DNA from: Candidatus Thioglobus vulcanius
GTDB lineage: Bacteria > Pseudomonadota > Gammaproteobacteria > PS1 > Pseudothioglobaceae
Direction: 5' to 3'
Assembly (NCBI GenBank): GCA_910595855.1
Contig: CAJVCJ010000085.1
Span: 1-11,579 of the forward strand
Length of the DNA: 11,579 nucleotides
Shown in pieces: positions 1 through 6,688 of the stretch. The translations under genes were made by a program, and so were the position numbers. The notes below the pieces were generated by a model. That model was given only the letters and a program-made list of their open reading frames with translations, made no database searches and was not told the DNA's origin. The stretch's first letter is position 1, and every line of letters starts with the position of its first letter.

Positions 1-14
1 GGTTTTAAAAAAAA

Positions 15-194
15 TTAATGTTGTTTTTGGTAGAGCGCAATAAGACCAAGAAGCATGGTTACGGTGATAATAATACTCAAGTTCTTAGAATCAACAATAG
101 GCGAATAACTTGTATACGCAGAAGCTAATGTCGTACTGGCAACTAAAGATGCGGCTAGAGCCAAAATTGGCTTAATAATGATTGATAATTTCAT
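15..194 (-). CDS. Small membrane/secreted protein, 59 aa, unknown function
   Basis: I do not recognise this short ORF. Translated from the minus strand, residues 1-26 look like a signal peptide: basic start (MKLSIIIKP), hydrophobic core (ILALAASLVA), and an ASA motif at 24-26 that would suit signal peptidase I. A short polar stretch (YTSYSPIVDSKN) follows, then a second hydrophobic segment at about 39-55 and a basic/polar tail (QKQH). It is therefore either a two-helix hairpin or a cleaved peptide with one C-terminal anchor. The start lies 4 nt after the stop of the 25-aa ORF at 199-276 and has little Shine-Dalgarno of its own, which suggests translational coupling. The stop is TAA at 15-17, close to the window edge. 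I saw no PEP-CTERM type motif. It could still be a chance ORF, but signal-like start, helix and tandem arrangement together make a real gene more likely than not. Confidence 0.55.
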   Translation of the reverse strand: MKLSIIIKPILALAASLVASTTLASAYTSYSPIVDSKNLSIIITVTMLLGLIALYQKQH

Positions 195-198
195 CGGC

Positions 199-276
199 TT
201 AGTGAATTAATGCCAAGCTTAAAGACATGATAACTGCTGCTGATGAATAGATAATTGTGTGTAGTGCTAAGTTCAT
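199..276 (-). CDS. Micro-ORF, 25-aa hydrophobic peptide
   Basis: ATG at 274-276, TAA at 199-201, minus strand. The peptide starts MNLALHTIIYSS and continues with a hydrophobic run to the end (LALIH), so nearly the whole length could form one membrane helix. The main reason to believe it is the ribosome binding site: the minus strand reads AAGGGGGAG at 280-288, with the G-run ending about 5 nt before the ATG, the strongest such site near any start in this region. The 59-aa ORF begins 4 nt after the stop. It could be a tiny membrane protein, or a leader whose translation opens the start of the 59-aa gene. No family recognised. Confidence 0.5.
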   Translation of the reverse strand: MNLALHTIIYSSAAVIMSLSLALIH

Positions 277-279
277 TTT

Positions 280-288
280 CTCCCCCTT
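280..288 (-). promoter_or_regulatory. Strong ribosome binding site of the 25-aa micro-ORF
   Basis: The minus strand reads AAGGGGGAG followed by AAA and the ATG at 276. This purine-rich match to the anti-Shine-Dalgarno sequence decides the start of the micro-ORF and is the best argument that the otherwise unannotatable stretch 15-276 is translated. Confidence 0.6.
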
Positions 289-329
289 AAAGAGTAAATT
301 GATTAATAAATATTATTTTTTTAGTTAGT

Positions 330-359
330 CCTAATGCATGGAAACAATAATGCATTAGG
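330..359. repeat. Perfect 10-bp inverted repeat, hairpin or operator
   Basis: CCTAATGCAT (330-339) and ATGCATTAGG (350-359) are exact reverse complements around a 10-nt centre. It lies between the stop of the Sel1 gene (376) and the micro-ORF pair. On the minus strand no T-run follows the second arm (ACTAACTAAAAA comes next), so it is not a classical intrinsic terminator for the Sel1 gene. A -10-like TAATAT on the minus strand at 310-315 would place the repeat over the -35 area of a micro-ORF promoter, so an operator is also possible. The repeat is seen directly; its role is inference. Confidence 0.6.
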
Positions 360-375
360 GAAAATTGTTATACGG

Positions 376-729
376 CTAGTGAATCGTTGTACCGATCAGC
401 TGACCAATAATTGAATGTGTTGAGCTTGAATTTTTTAACACCGCTCTAGCGTACCACTTGTCTGCTAATTGTTTGTTAGCTTGAATACCTTCGCCCGTTA
501 AGTAAGCGTACCAAACATTAAACTGTGCCGGCAAGTTGCCTTGCTTGGCGGCTCTTTGATACCAGTAAAAAGCATTTGCTGAATTCTTAGCAACATCCCT
601 ACCTTTTTGGAAAATATCAGCCAATTTATATTGTGCATTTGCATCACCTAAGTAAGCTTGCTGTTGCAACTCAACAGTTTCAGTTTTTAGCTCGGATTCT
701 GCCAATAAATGTGTGTTCATTTTATTCAT
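376..729 (-). CDS. Sel1-like repeat (SLR) protein, 117 aa
   Basis: Two Sel1-type repeats are visible. One spans about residues 25-61 (AYLGDANAQYKLADIF, then NAFYWYQRAA) and one about 64-96 (GNLPAQ, YLTGEGIQ, ADKWYARA), with the usual A/G/WY spacing. SLR proteins are alpha-helical solenoids that serve as protein-interaction scaffolds, often in envelope or signalling complexes. This copy has only two repeats, no signal peptide and no membrane segment, so it is probably cytoplasmic. The partner cannot be read from the sequence. The start at 729 is preceded by GGTGAAAG about 5 nt upstream on the minus strand; a second ATG three codons later is possible. It is transcribed divergently from the NAD synthetase gene and followed 99 nt downstream by the micro-ORF pair. 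Assignment to the SLR family is confident; the biological role is unknown. Confidence 0.85.
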   Translation of the reverse strand: MNKMNTHLLAESELKTETVELQQQAYLGDANAQYKLADIFQKGRDVAKNSANAFYWYQRAAKQGNLPAQFNVWYAYLTGEGIQANKQLADKWYARAVLKNSSSTHSIIGQLIGTTIH

Positions 730-762
730 GATGCTTTCACCATTTGTTGTTAATTTGATCGA

Positions 763-790
763 AATATACCGTGTTTATTGAACCACGTAA
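763..790 (-). promoter_or_regulatory. Possible sigma70 promoter of the Sel1-repeat gene
   Basis: On the minus strand TTACGT (785-790) and TATATT (763-768) are separated by 16 nt, about 35 nt upstream of the start codon. The -10 match is good and the -35 match weak. This is the best candidate seen for this direction in the divergent region. Confidence 0.35.
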
Positions 791-871
791 AGGCAATTTT
801 TACACAATAAATAACTATTTTTTTATTACTGATAAATCAATAAGTTATGCATGTTTTATGACACTTTTACC

Positions 872-917
872 ACTACTAGTATTTTATAACTAATTTAACT
901 CTACTACACTAGTAGTA
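872..917. promoter_or_regulatory. Paired inverted repeats upstream of nadE, candidate operator
   Basis: ACTACTAGT (872-880) and ACTAGTAGT (908-916) form an exact 9-bp inverted repeat with a 27-nt spacer. Each arm contains the palindrome ACTAGT, and these two sit 33 bp apart, close to three helical turns. The right arm is also part of an imperfect 16-bp palindrome, TACTACACTAGTAGTA (902-917), a size typical of Cro/CI-type operators. That palindrome covers the position where the -35 element of the nadE promoter should be. The repeats are seen directly; binding by a regulator, possibly the HTH domain of the adjacent gene product itself, is inference. Confidence 0.5.
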
Positions 918-926
918 ATAATTAAC

Positions 927-932
927 TATAAT
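927..932 (+). promoter_or_regulatory. Consensus -10 element of nadE promoter
   Basis: A perfect TATAAT lies 34 nt upstream of the nadE ATG. No good -35 hexamer is found 16-18 nt upstream: the sequence there (around 903-910) is part of the palindrome at 902-917. This suggests a promoter that depends on, or is blocked by, a DNA-binding protein. Transcription would start near 939, giving a short leader of under 30 nt. Confidence 0.55.
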
Positions 933-966
933 AGGTAAAAAATGCAACTATAAATACAACGAATAT

Positions 967-2844
967 ATGGCAAATAAAACTAAAGATTATCTGGCCAAAG
1001 TCCGCAAAAAGACTGGCTTTTCAGACTATAAAATTTCACAAGAATATGGCATTAATCAATCCAATTTAAGTAAATATAAATCAGGAAAATCCAGCCTGTC
1101 AGAAACACATGCCTGGTTATTTGCCGATATTTTGAATATCAATCCAGCGGAAGTGGTGGCTTACACCAAGCTTGAACATGCAAAAATTAAAGGTGATAAA
1201 CTGAAGGCTGTATTTTGGCAAGAACAGCTAGAAAGCCTTTCAAACATCTCAGAGTCTATCAAAATCGATATTGCGCAAATTAACCCCACTGTTGGCGATT
1301 TGGATAACAACGCCAAACAAATTATTAAGTTAAGTATCGAAGCAGCTAAACAAGATTCTGATTTATTGATATTTCCAGAATTGGCATTGGTCGGCTATCC
1401 GCCAGAAGACCTTTTATTGCGTCATGGCTTTATGCAACAGGTTGCAAAGAAGATAGATCTAATTAAAAATAGTATTCCCGACACCATTTCAATTGTTTTT
1501 GGCGCGCCATGTAAAGAAAACAAAATACTATACAACTCAGCTTATCTTATTCAAAATGGCGAAGTTGGCATTTACCACAAGCAACAACTACCTAATTACA
1601 GTGTTTTTGATGAGAAGCGCTATTTTACAGCCGGAAATAAACCCTTTATCTTTACCATTAAAGGCCAGAGATTAGGCTTGCTAGTCTGTGCTGATATCTG
1701 GCACGCAGACACAGTTAGCGAAACAGCTAAATATGGCGTACAAACTATCATCAGCATTAATGCATCTCCGTTTCATGTTGGCAAACATCAACAGCGCCTT
1801 AATGAAATTAAAAAACGTGTCTTAGAAAACAAAGTTGAGTTTGTGTATGTTAATTTAGTCGGTGGGCAAGACGAAATCATCTTTGATGGTGGCTCTTTCA
1901 TGATGAATGCAAAAGCGCAAGTTACCCACCAACTGCCTTTTTTTGAACAAACTAGTACATCATTAGCCACACCAAGTATTGTTTCTGACAACGATGACAG
2001 TACTGAAAAAACCATTTATGATGCATTAATTCTAGCCACTAAAGACTACATTGATAAAAACGGCGTGTTTAACGGTGTTTTAATTGGCCTATCGGGCGGT
2101 ATTGATTCTGCACTAACGTTAGCAATAGCTGCTGATGCTATTGGTAGTGAGAACATTAAGGCCATTATGATGCCTTATACTTACACTTCAAATATGAGCC
2201 TAGAAGATGCCAAGGCTCAGGCAAGCACCATGAATATTGACTACCATGAAATCGCCATTCACTCTATGGTTGAAGGCTTCAACACCCAACTTAGTGGCTT
2301 GTTTAATGGTATGGAAGCCGACACAACTGAAGAAAACTTACAAGCACGTGTACGTGGAACCCTACTCATGGCTATCTCCAATAAACTTGGTAAAATCGTT
2401 TTAACCACGGGTAATAAATCAGAAATGGCTGTTGGCTATGCAACGCTATATGGAGATATGTCTGGTGGCTTCGCACCGCTTAAAGACGTCTCAAAAACCA
2501 TGGTGTATCGACTAGCTAAATATCGTAATACAGTGTCTTATGTTATTCCCGGGCGTGTAATTGATCGTGAACCCTCTGCAGAGCTTGCACCTAATCAAGT
2601 TGATCAAGATTCACTACCACCATACGATGAGCTTGATGCGATTTTGGAGTTGTTTGTTGAACAAAGGCGTTCTATTGAATATATCGTAAAAATGGGTTTT
2701 AACAAGCAAGTGGTAACGCGAATTAGCAGGCTAGTTCTTAACAATGAATACAAGCGTAGACAAAGTGCACCAGGGCCAAAAATCAGTAAAAATGCTTTCG
2801 GTAAAGAACGTCGCTACCCGATGACTTCAAAATTTCAACCTTAG
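967..2844 (+). CDS. nadE: Glutamine-dependent NAD+ synthetase with N-terminal HTH domain
   Basis: It makes NAD+ from nicotinic acid adenine dinucleotide, ATP and glutamine in the cytoplasm. The 625 residues contain three parts. Residues 1-90 are not part of any usual NadE: they resemble a phage-type XRE/DUF3693 helix-turn-helix protein (SDYKISQEYGI then NQSNLSKYKSGK as recognition helix, then the NPAEVV and FWQEQLE helices). Residues 97-330 are the nitrilase-like glutaminase, with the expected triad Glu138 (FPELA), Lys205 (YHKQQLP) and Cys241 (LLVCADIW). Residues 345-625 are the synthetase, with the PP-loop SGGIDS (376-381) and TTGNKSEM (480-487). Without the extension the length is about 530, normal for the glutamine-dependent family. 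No ATG, GTG or TTG codon lies in frame between the HTH part and the glutaminase; GTG63/64 and TTG56 are inside the HTH region. The start has only a weak ribosome binding site. Enzyme identity is certain; the DNA-binding role is inferred. Confidence 0.93.
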   Translation: MANKTKDYLAKVRKKTGFSDYKISQEYGINQSNLSKYKSGKSSLSETHAWLFADILNINPAEVVAYTKLEHAKIKGDKLKAVFWQEQLESLSNISESIKIDIAQINPTVGDLDNNAKQIIKLSIEAAKQDSDLLIFPELALVGYPPEDLLLRHGFMQQVAKKIDLIKNSIPDTISIVFGAPCKENKILYNSAYLIQNGEVGIYHKQQLPNYSVFDEKRYFTAGNKPFIFTIKGQRLGLLVCADIWHADTVSETAKYGVQTIISINASPFHVGKHQQRLNEIKKRVLENKVEFVYVNLVGGQDEIIFDGGSFMMNAKAQVTHQLPFFEQTSTSLATPSIVSDNDDSTEKTIYDALILATKDYIDKNGVFNGVLIGLSGGIDSALTLAIAADAIGSENIKAIMMPYTYTSNMSLEDAKAQASTMNIDYHEIAIHSMVEGFNTQLSGLFNGMEADTTEENLQARVRGTLLMAISNKLGKIVLTTGNKSEMAVGYATLYGDMSGGFAPLKDVSKTMVYRLAKYRNTVSYVIPGRVIDREPSAELAPNQVDQDSLPPYDELDAILELFVEQRRSIEYIVKMGFNKQVVTRISRLVLNNEYKRRQSAPGPKISKNAFGKERRYPMTSKFQP

Positions 2845-2848
2845 TCAG

Positions 2849-4141
2849 TTAAGAGAACACCTTTAAGATGCCTTGCGCCTTGTGTGTGGTTTCTTCAAGC
2901 TCTCTATTAGCAATAGAATCAAACACAATGCCAGCGCCTGCTCTAAAGCTTAAGTGCTCGTCTTGCTTGGTCATGGTTCGAATTAGAATGTTGAGATCCA
3001 TCTTGCCATTATTACTAATATAGCCCAATGAACCAGTATATGCTTCACGAGCACCTTGCTCTAATTCAGAAATAATTTGCATACAACGAATTTTAGGGCA
3101 ACCGGTAATCGTGCCACCTGGAAACAAAGCACTGACTAATTGCTTGATATCAATAGAAGGCTTTAACCTACCTCTAATATTTGAAACAATATGATGTACA
3201 TATGGATAGCTTTCTAACGTCATTACTTCATTGACCTCGATACTACCGTATTCACACACCCTACCCAAGTCATTACGCTCAAGATCAAGTAGCATGATAT
3301 GCTCTGCCTGCTCTTTAGGATGCTTGATTAAACGCTGCTTTAACAATTCATCTTCTTGACCAGCACCTCTAGGATGGGTGCCTGCAATTGGACGTGTCTC
3401 AATCACATTGCCATCAACGCTAAACAAGCGCTCTGGCGATGATGAAACAATACTAAATTGTTCAAATTGTGCAAGTGCAGAAAAAGGCGCAGGGTTAGAT
3501 TTTTTTAAAGCAGAATAAAGCTCAGCAGAACTACAATTATGCGCTAATGTATATTGCCAAGCACGAGATAAATTCACCTGAAAAACATCACCTGCTTTAA
3601 TGTATTTCTTGATCTTTTCTACGCCAGATAAAAACTTAGCGCTCGCCTCACAACTCAACACACCAGCAAAATCAACTACTGGTATTGGTGTAATTAGTTC
3701 AATATCTTTCAAAATCTGATCAATTCTAGTTTGATCATCATCCTCATCTAGTAAATAGGTTTTTTCCAATTGGTGATCAACAACAATAGCGCTAGGTATT
3801 TTCACCGCAATGGCAATAGGTAAGTGGCTACTATGTATATCTTTTGCTAGCGTAGGCTCAATTTGAGCAATAAGCTCGTAAGCAAAATATACAAACCAAC
3901 CGCCAGTGAAAGGCAGTTGTTGATTTTTGTCATTAACACTAGTAATCTTGCTTGAAAGTTCGCTTAAAAAATCAAATTCAGACGGTTCATTTAAAACCAA
4001 CTCTTGCTGAGGATGGGCGAATAAAATGGAATAACGATTATTGTTATTATGATTAACACTTTCTAGTAAAAATGGATAGCGCTGTTTATTAAGTTGACAC
4101 AGGCTGTCCAGCGCAATACTTGGAATTTCTAAAGCTTTCAT
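2849..4141 (-). CDS. pabB: Aminodeoxychorismate synthase component I (PabB)
   Basis: Component I of 4-amino-4-deoxychorismate synthase converts chorismate plus ammonia (from the PabA glutaminase) to ADC on the way to p-aminobenzoate and folate. The 430 residues are a normal length. The chorismate-binding fold is clear: AGDVFQVNLSR (183-193), SSSPERL (233-239), LDLERNDLGRV (285-295), FPGGTITGCPK (340-350) and RAGAGIV (400-406). The QVNLSR and PGGTITG motifs favour PabB over TrpE. However, the motif usually PIKGT in PabB is PIAGT here (251-255), as in anthranilate synthase, and the N-terminus carries LLES (25-28). A PabB from a clade with Ala at this site is my reading; a TrpE-like activity is the alternative. 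It is the last gene of the operon: its ATG follows the cpoB stop by one nucleotide, and it ends 4 bp from the convergent nadE stop. Confidence 0.85.
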   Translation of the reverse strand: MKALEIPSIALDSLCQLNKQRYPFLLESVNHNNNNRYSILFAHPQQELVLNEPSEFDFLSELSSKITSVNDKNQQLPFTGGWFVYFAYELIAQIEPTLAKDIHSSHLPIAIAVKIPSAIVVDHQLEKTYLLDEDDDQTRIDQILKDIELITPIPVVDFAGVLSCEASAKFLSGVEKIKKYIKAGDVFQVNLSRAWQYTLAHNCSSAELYSALKKSNPAPFSALAQFEQFSIVSSSPERLFSVDGNVIETRPIAGTHPRGAGQEDELLKQRLIKHPKEQAEHIMLLDLERNDLGRVCEYGSIEVNEVMTLESYPYVHHIVSNIRGRLKPSIDIKQLVSALFPGGTITGCPKIRCMQIISELEQGAREAYTGSLGYISNNGKMDLNILIRTMTKQDEHLSFRAGAGIVFDSIANRELEETTHKAQGILKVFS

Positions 4142-4142
4142 G

Positions 4143-4829
4143 CTAGTTTGACTGAAGGGTCTCGCTATTGTCTAACTTTTTTGGTGCAATCTTGCTTAGT
4201 AATTGCTTAGCTCGATTAATCGAATGGTGTGACGGAAACTTAACTAGCATACTATTTAATAGGCTTTTAGCCTTTTCATCTTGTTTAAGCTCCACATAAA
4301 CTCTGGCCAACTCAAATAAGGAGTTTGAATATTTATGATGCAGCGGATTACTTTGCTGAAACGCCATAAAAGTACGCTTTGCTTGGCTATGGTCGCCTTT
4401 GGCTAAATAAGCCTTTGCAAGCCAATAATGCGCATCTGACGCATGGTTACTATCAGGATAAACCGTTAGATACTGCTTAAAAAATACAATGGCTTGATCA
4501 TATTGATCGGTAACCAACAAAGAGCGTGCATTGGTGTAGATTTTTTTAGCCTTTTTATTGTGCTCACGCACACGCATCATTGTTTGCTCAACCACAACAC
4601 TGGATTTTTTGTATTCCATTAGGTTAAACAATTCAGTAATTTTTTGGCTGCTTTGTTGCTGCTGTTGTTCTAGTTTCTCAATCTTACCAATGAGTGATTT
4701 GTTTTTACGCGCTAAGCGTTTGATCTTTTTATTATGATCCATAATCACTTTGTCGGTATTAATACCGGCAGAAGCTGGCTGATAAGCAAATACAGCCAAA
4801 AAAATCATGAGTGAAAGACGTTGTATCAT
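4143..4829 (-). CDS. cpoB: Cell division coordinator CpoB (YbgF), periplasmic TPR protein
   Basis: CpoB works in the periplasm with the Tol-Pal system, linking outer-membrane constriction to PBP1B-dependent peptidoglycan synthesis during division. The 228-aa protein shows the family layout: a signal peptide ending ASA at 19-21, an N-terminal helical stretch rich in Lys, Glu and Gln (about 28-70, including EQQQQQ) fitting the trimerising coiled coil, a linker, and three TPR-like repeats (about 96-126 with YDQAIVFFKQYLTVYP, 132-163 with AHYWLAKAYLAKGDHSQA, 169-199 with LFELARVYVELKQDEKA). It lies 3 nt downstream of pal and 1 nt upstream of pabB, so translation is probably coupled. TolB and Pal next to it make the assignment safe. 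Confidence 0.92.
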   Translation of the reverse strand: MIQRLSLMIFLAVFAYQPASAGINTDKVIMDHNKKIKRLARKNKSLIGKIEKLEQQQQQSSQKITELFNLMEYKKSSVVVEQTMMRVREHNKKAKKIYTNARSLLVTDQYDQAIVFFKQYLTVYPDSNHASDAHYWLAKAYLAKGDHSQAKRTFMAFQQSNPLHHKYSNSLFELARVYVELKQDEKAKSLLNSMLVKFPSHHSINRAKQLLSKIAPKKLDNSETLQSN

Positions 4830-4832
4830 TGG

Positions 4833-5396
4833 CTACTGGTAAATAAATTCAACACGTCTATTCTTTCCCCAAGCGCTTTCATCATGCGCCTGAATCAAAG
4901 GAGTTTCTTCACCAAAGCTGATTACTTCTACACGTGAATTAAGATCATACAAGCCAAGCACCTCTTTAACCGCTAAGGCGCGATTCTCACCCAGAGCAAG
5001 ATTGTATTCACGAGTGCCACGCTCATCTGCATGCCCTTCTAGGCGTAAATTAAGACTTGGGTTATCACGCATAAAATTTGCATGTTTGATAATAGCTTGA
5101 GTTGCTGCTTCATCTATTTCACTACCATCATAAGAGAAATATAAAACAAACTGAACACCTGTGTTTTTAAGCTCAGCAGTCGCCATTTGCAGTACACTAG
5201 ATTGGCCACCATCTTTACGAACATAATTACCATTGTATTCTTGAGGCTCAAAACGAGAAGAGTCTGCGGCAACAACACTCTCCTCATTATTAACCACACT
5301 TGGCTTGGCAGCAACTTTTTGATACAACTCTTCAACTGTTGTTGAGCAAGAAGATAAAAGCACAGTGGCCATTATTAACGAGGTGATTTTTAACAT
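4833..5396 (-). CDS. pal: Peptidoglycan-associated lipoprotein Pal
   Basis: Pal is an outer-membrane lipoprotein that binds peptidoglycan and TolB, tethering the outer membrane to the wall. The 187-aa product starts with a lipoprotein signal peptide (MLKITSLIMATVLLSSC), lipidation Cys17. A flexible region follows to about residue 75, then an OmpA-like domain (80-187) with LRLEGHADERGTREYN (117-132), ENRA (137-140) and the C-terminal GKNRRVEF (177-184), which carry the residues that grip diaminopimelate peptides. A strong ribosome binding site AAGGAG (minus strand, 5404-5409) lies in the 17-nt gap after tolB. That strong site fits the need for Pal to be made in excess over TolB. Confidence 0.96.
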   Translation of the reverse strand: MLKITSLIMATVLLSSCSTTVEELYQKVAAKPSVVNNEESVVAADSSRFEPQEYNGNYVRKDGGQSSVLQMATAELKNTGVQFVLYFSYDGSEIDEAATQAIIKHANFMRDNPSLNLRLEGHADERGTREYNLALGENRALAVKEVLGLYDLNSRVEVISFGEETPLIQAHDESAWGKNRRVEFIYQ

Positions 5397-5413
5397 ATAT
5401 AAACTCCTTGGTA

Positions 5414-6688
5414 TTATTTAGAATAGTGAGACCAGTTTGGCTCTCTAACTTCGCCAGCTTTACTTGCCAACTCAAAGGTTTGATGACCTAAAATTGAAAC
5501 AACCGACAACACGCCTGTATCACCCTTATTGCTAGCAAAAATAATCATGCCACCATTGGGTGAAAAGAAAGGTGATTCATCTAGTTTGTTATCAGTAATA
5601 ACGATTAAATCTTTAGTGGCAATATCCAACAAGGCAATGCGGTAGTCTTTATCAACTCGATGCACCAAGGCTAGGCTTTTTCCATCTGGTGAAAATACCG
5701 CCTTAGCATTATAGCTACCTTCAAAGGTAGCTCGCTTGATTGCACCTGTTTTCAAGTACTTAATATACACTTGAACCTGTCCTGATCGATTTGAAGTAAA
5801 AGCAATTCGCTCACCATCAGCTGAATAGCTAGCCTCAGTATCAATACCAACATCTTTAGTTAGGCGAGTAAGCTTTTCGTCTTTAAGGTGGTATGAATAA
5901 ATATCTTTATTGCCATCTTTTGATAGCGTCATAATAAGGCTTTCACCATTTGGATGCCAAGCAGGTGCTGATGCAATGCCGTTAAAATAAGGTAATTTTT
6001 GTGTTTTACGGCGCATAAATGGATACTGAATAAACACTTCAGAGCGGCCATTTTTAAACGACACGTAAGCAATTTTATTTTGATCTGGCGACCAAGCCGG
6101 CGATAAAATCGGGCTTGCTGCTCTAAAAATAGTTTGTGGATTTTGCGCATCAGAATCAGAAATCTCTAAGCGATATTCGCGTTTACCATTACTCATGTTG
6201 GTCACGGTTACGTAGGCTAGACGTGTATCAAATGAACCTTTCACACCCAATAAAGCAAAATAAATCTGATCAGATAAATAATGGGTAATGCGCCTAATAC
6301 CGCTATTATGAACAGCGAATTTTTTTGCGTAGAGGGTTTTTCTTGTATAGGTGTCAATTAGCTCGATTTCAACATTAAAGATATTCTTGCTAACTTGCTC
6401 AAGCTTACCAATAACAATGGCTTCAATTTTCTTATCCTTCCATTTGTCAAAATTAATCTGACTGTTGATAATGTAATCAGCACTTGAGGCGTTAAATTCA
6501 CCCGAACGATTAAAGTTGTCGCGCATGATATTGGCAATTACCTCGCCTTGCTTAGCATCACCCTTAACGGCAAAAGGTGAGATAACAATTGGAAATGCAT
6601 TTTCATCTTTCTTTAAGATGGTTACTTCTAATATCGCAAAAGAAGCTGTGGCGTAAAGCGCTAAAAATGCTGCAGCGAATTGTCTCAT
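5414..6688 (-). CDS. tolB: Tol-Pal system beta-propeller protein TolB
   Basis: TolB is the periplasmic protein of the Tol-Pal machine that binds Pal, and TolA through its N-terminus. The 424-aa product has a signal peptide (residues 1-18, ending SFA), an N-terminal alpha/beta domain (about 20-150, with FPIVISPFA) and a C-terminal beta-propeller recognised by repeated blade motifs: WSPDQNKIAYVS (199-210), WHPNGESL (244-251), YSADGERIAFTS (288-299), FEGSYN (322-327), FSPDGKSLALVHR (332-344), LDESPFFSPNGG (369-380) and VREPNWS (414-420). Its ATG overlaps the iscX stop by 4 nt (ATGA), so the two genes are translationally coupled. The usual upstream partners tolQ, tolR and tolA are not in this window. 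Confidence 0.97.
   Translation of the reverse strand: MRQFAAAFLALYATASFAILEVTILKKDENAFPIVISPFAVKGDAKQGEVIANIMRDNFNRSGEFNASSADYIINSQINFDKWKDKKIEAIVIGKLEQVSKNIFNVEIELIDTYTRKTLYAKKFAVHNSGIRRITHYLSDQIYFALLGVKGSFDTRLAYVTVTNMSNGKREYRLEISDSDAQNPQTIFRAASPILSPAWSPDQNKIAYVSFKNGRSEVFIQYPFMRRKTQKLPYFNGIASAPAWHPNGESLIMTLSKDGNKDIYSYHLKDEKLTRLTKDVGIDTEASYSADGERIAFTSNRSGQVQVYIKYLKTGAIKRATFEGSYNAKAVFSPDGKSLALVHRVDKDYRIALLDIATKDLIVITDNKLDESPFFSPNGGMIIFASNKGDTGVLSVVSILGHQTFELASKAGEVREPNWSHYSK

Noticed and set aside
942..953. Three-codon upstream ORF (ATG CAA CTA TAA) 13 nt before the nadE start, with AGG upstream
   Set aside because: With the -10 at 927-932 transcription should begin near 939, so its ribosome binding site would not be in the mRNA. 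A chance ORF this short carries no evidence.
1788..2015. Open frame of 75 codons antisense to nadE
   Set aside because: It is Ser/Leu/Lys-rich shadow coding opposite a strongly conserved enzyme, with no ribosome binding site or recognisable domain.
4665..4685. CAA/CTG-rich stretch in cpoB as a possible microsatellite
   Set aside because: It encodes a short Gln run in the coiled-coil region typical of CpoB. The repeat is imperfect and in frame, so it is normal coding sequence.
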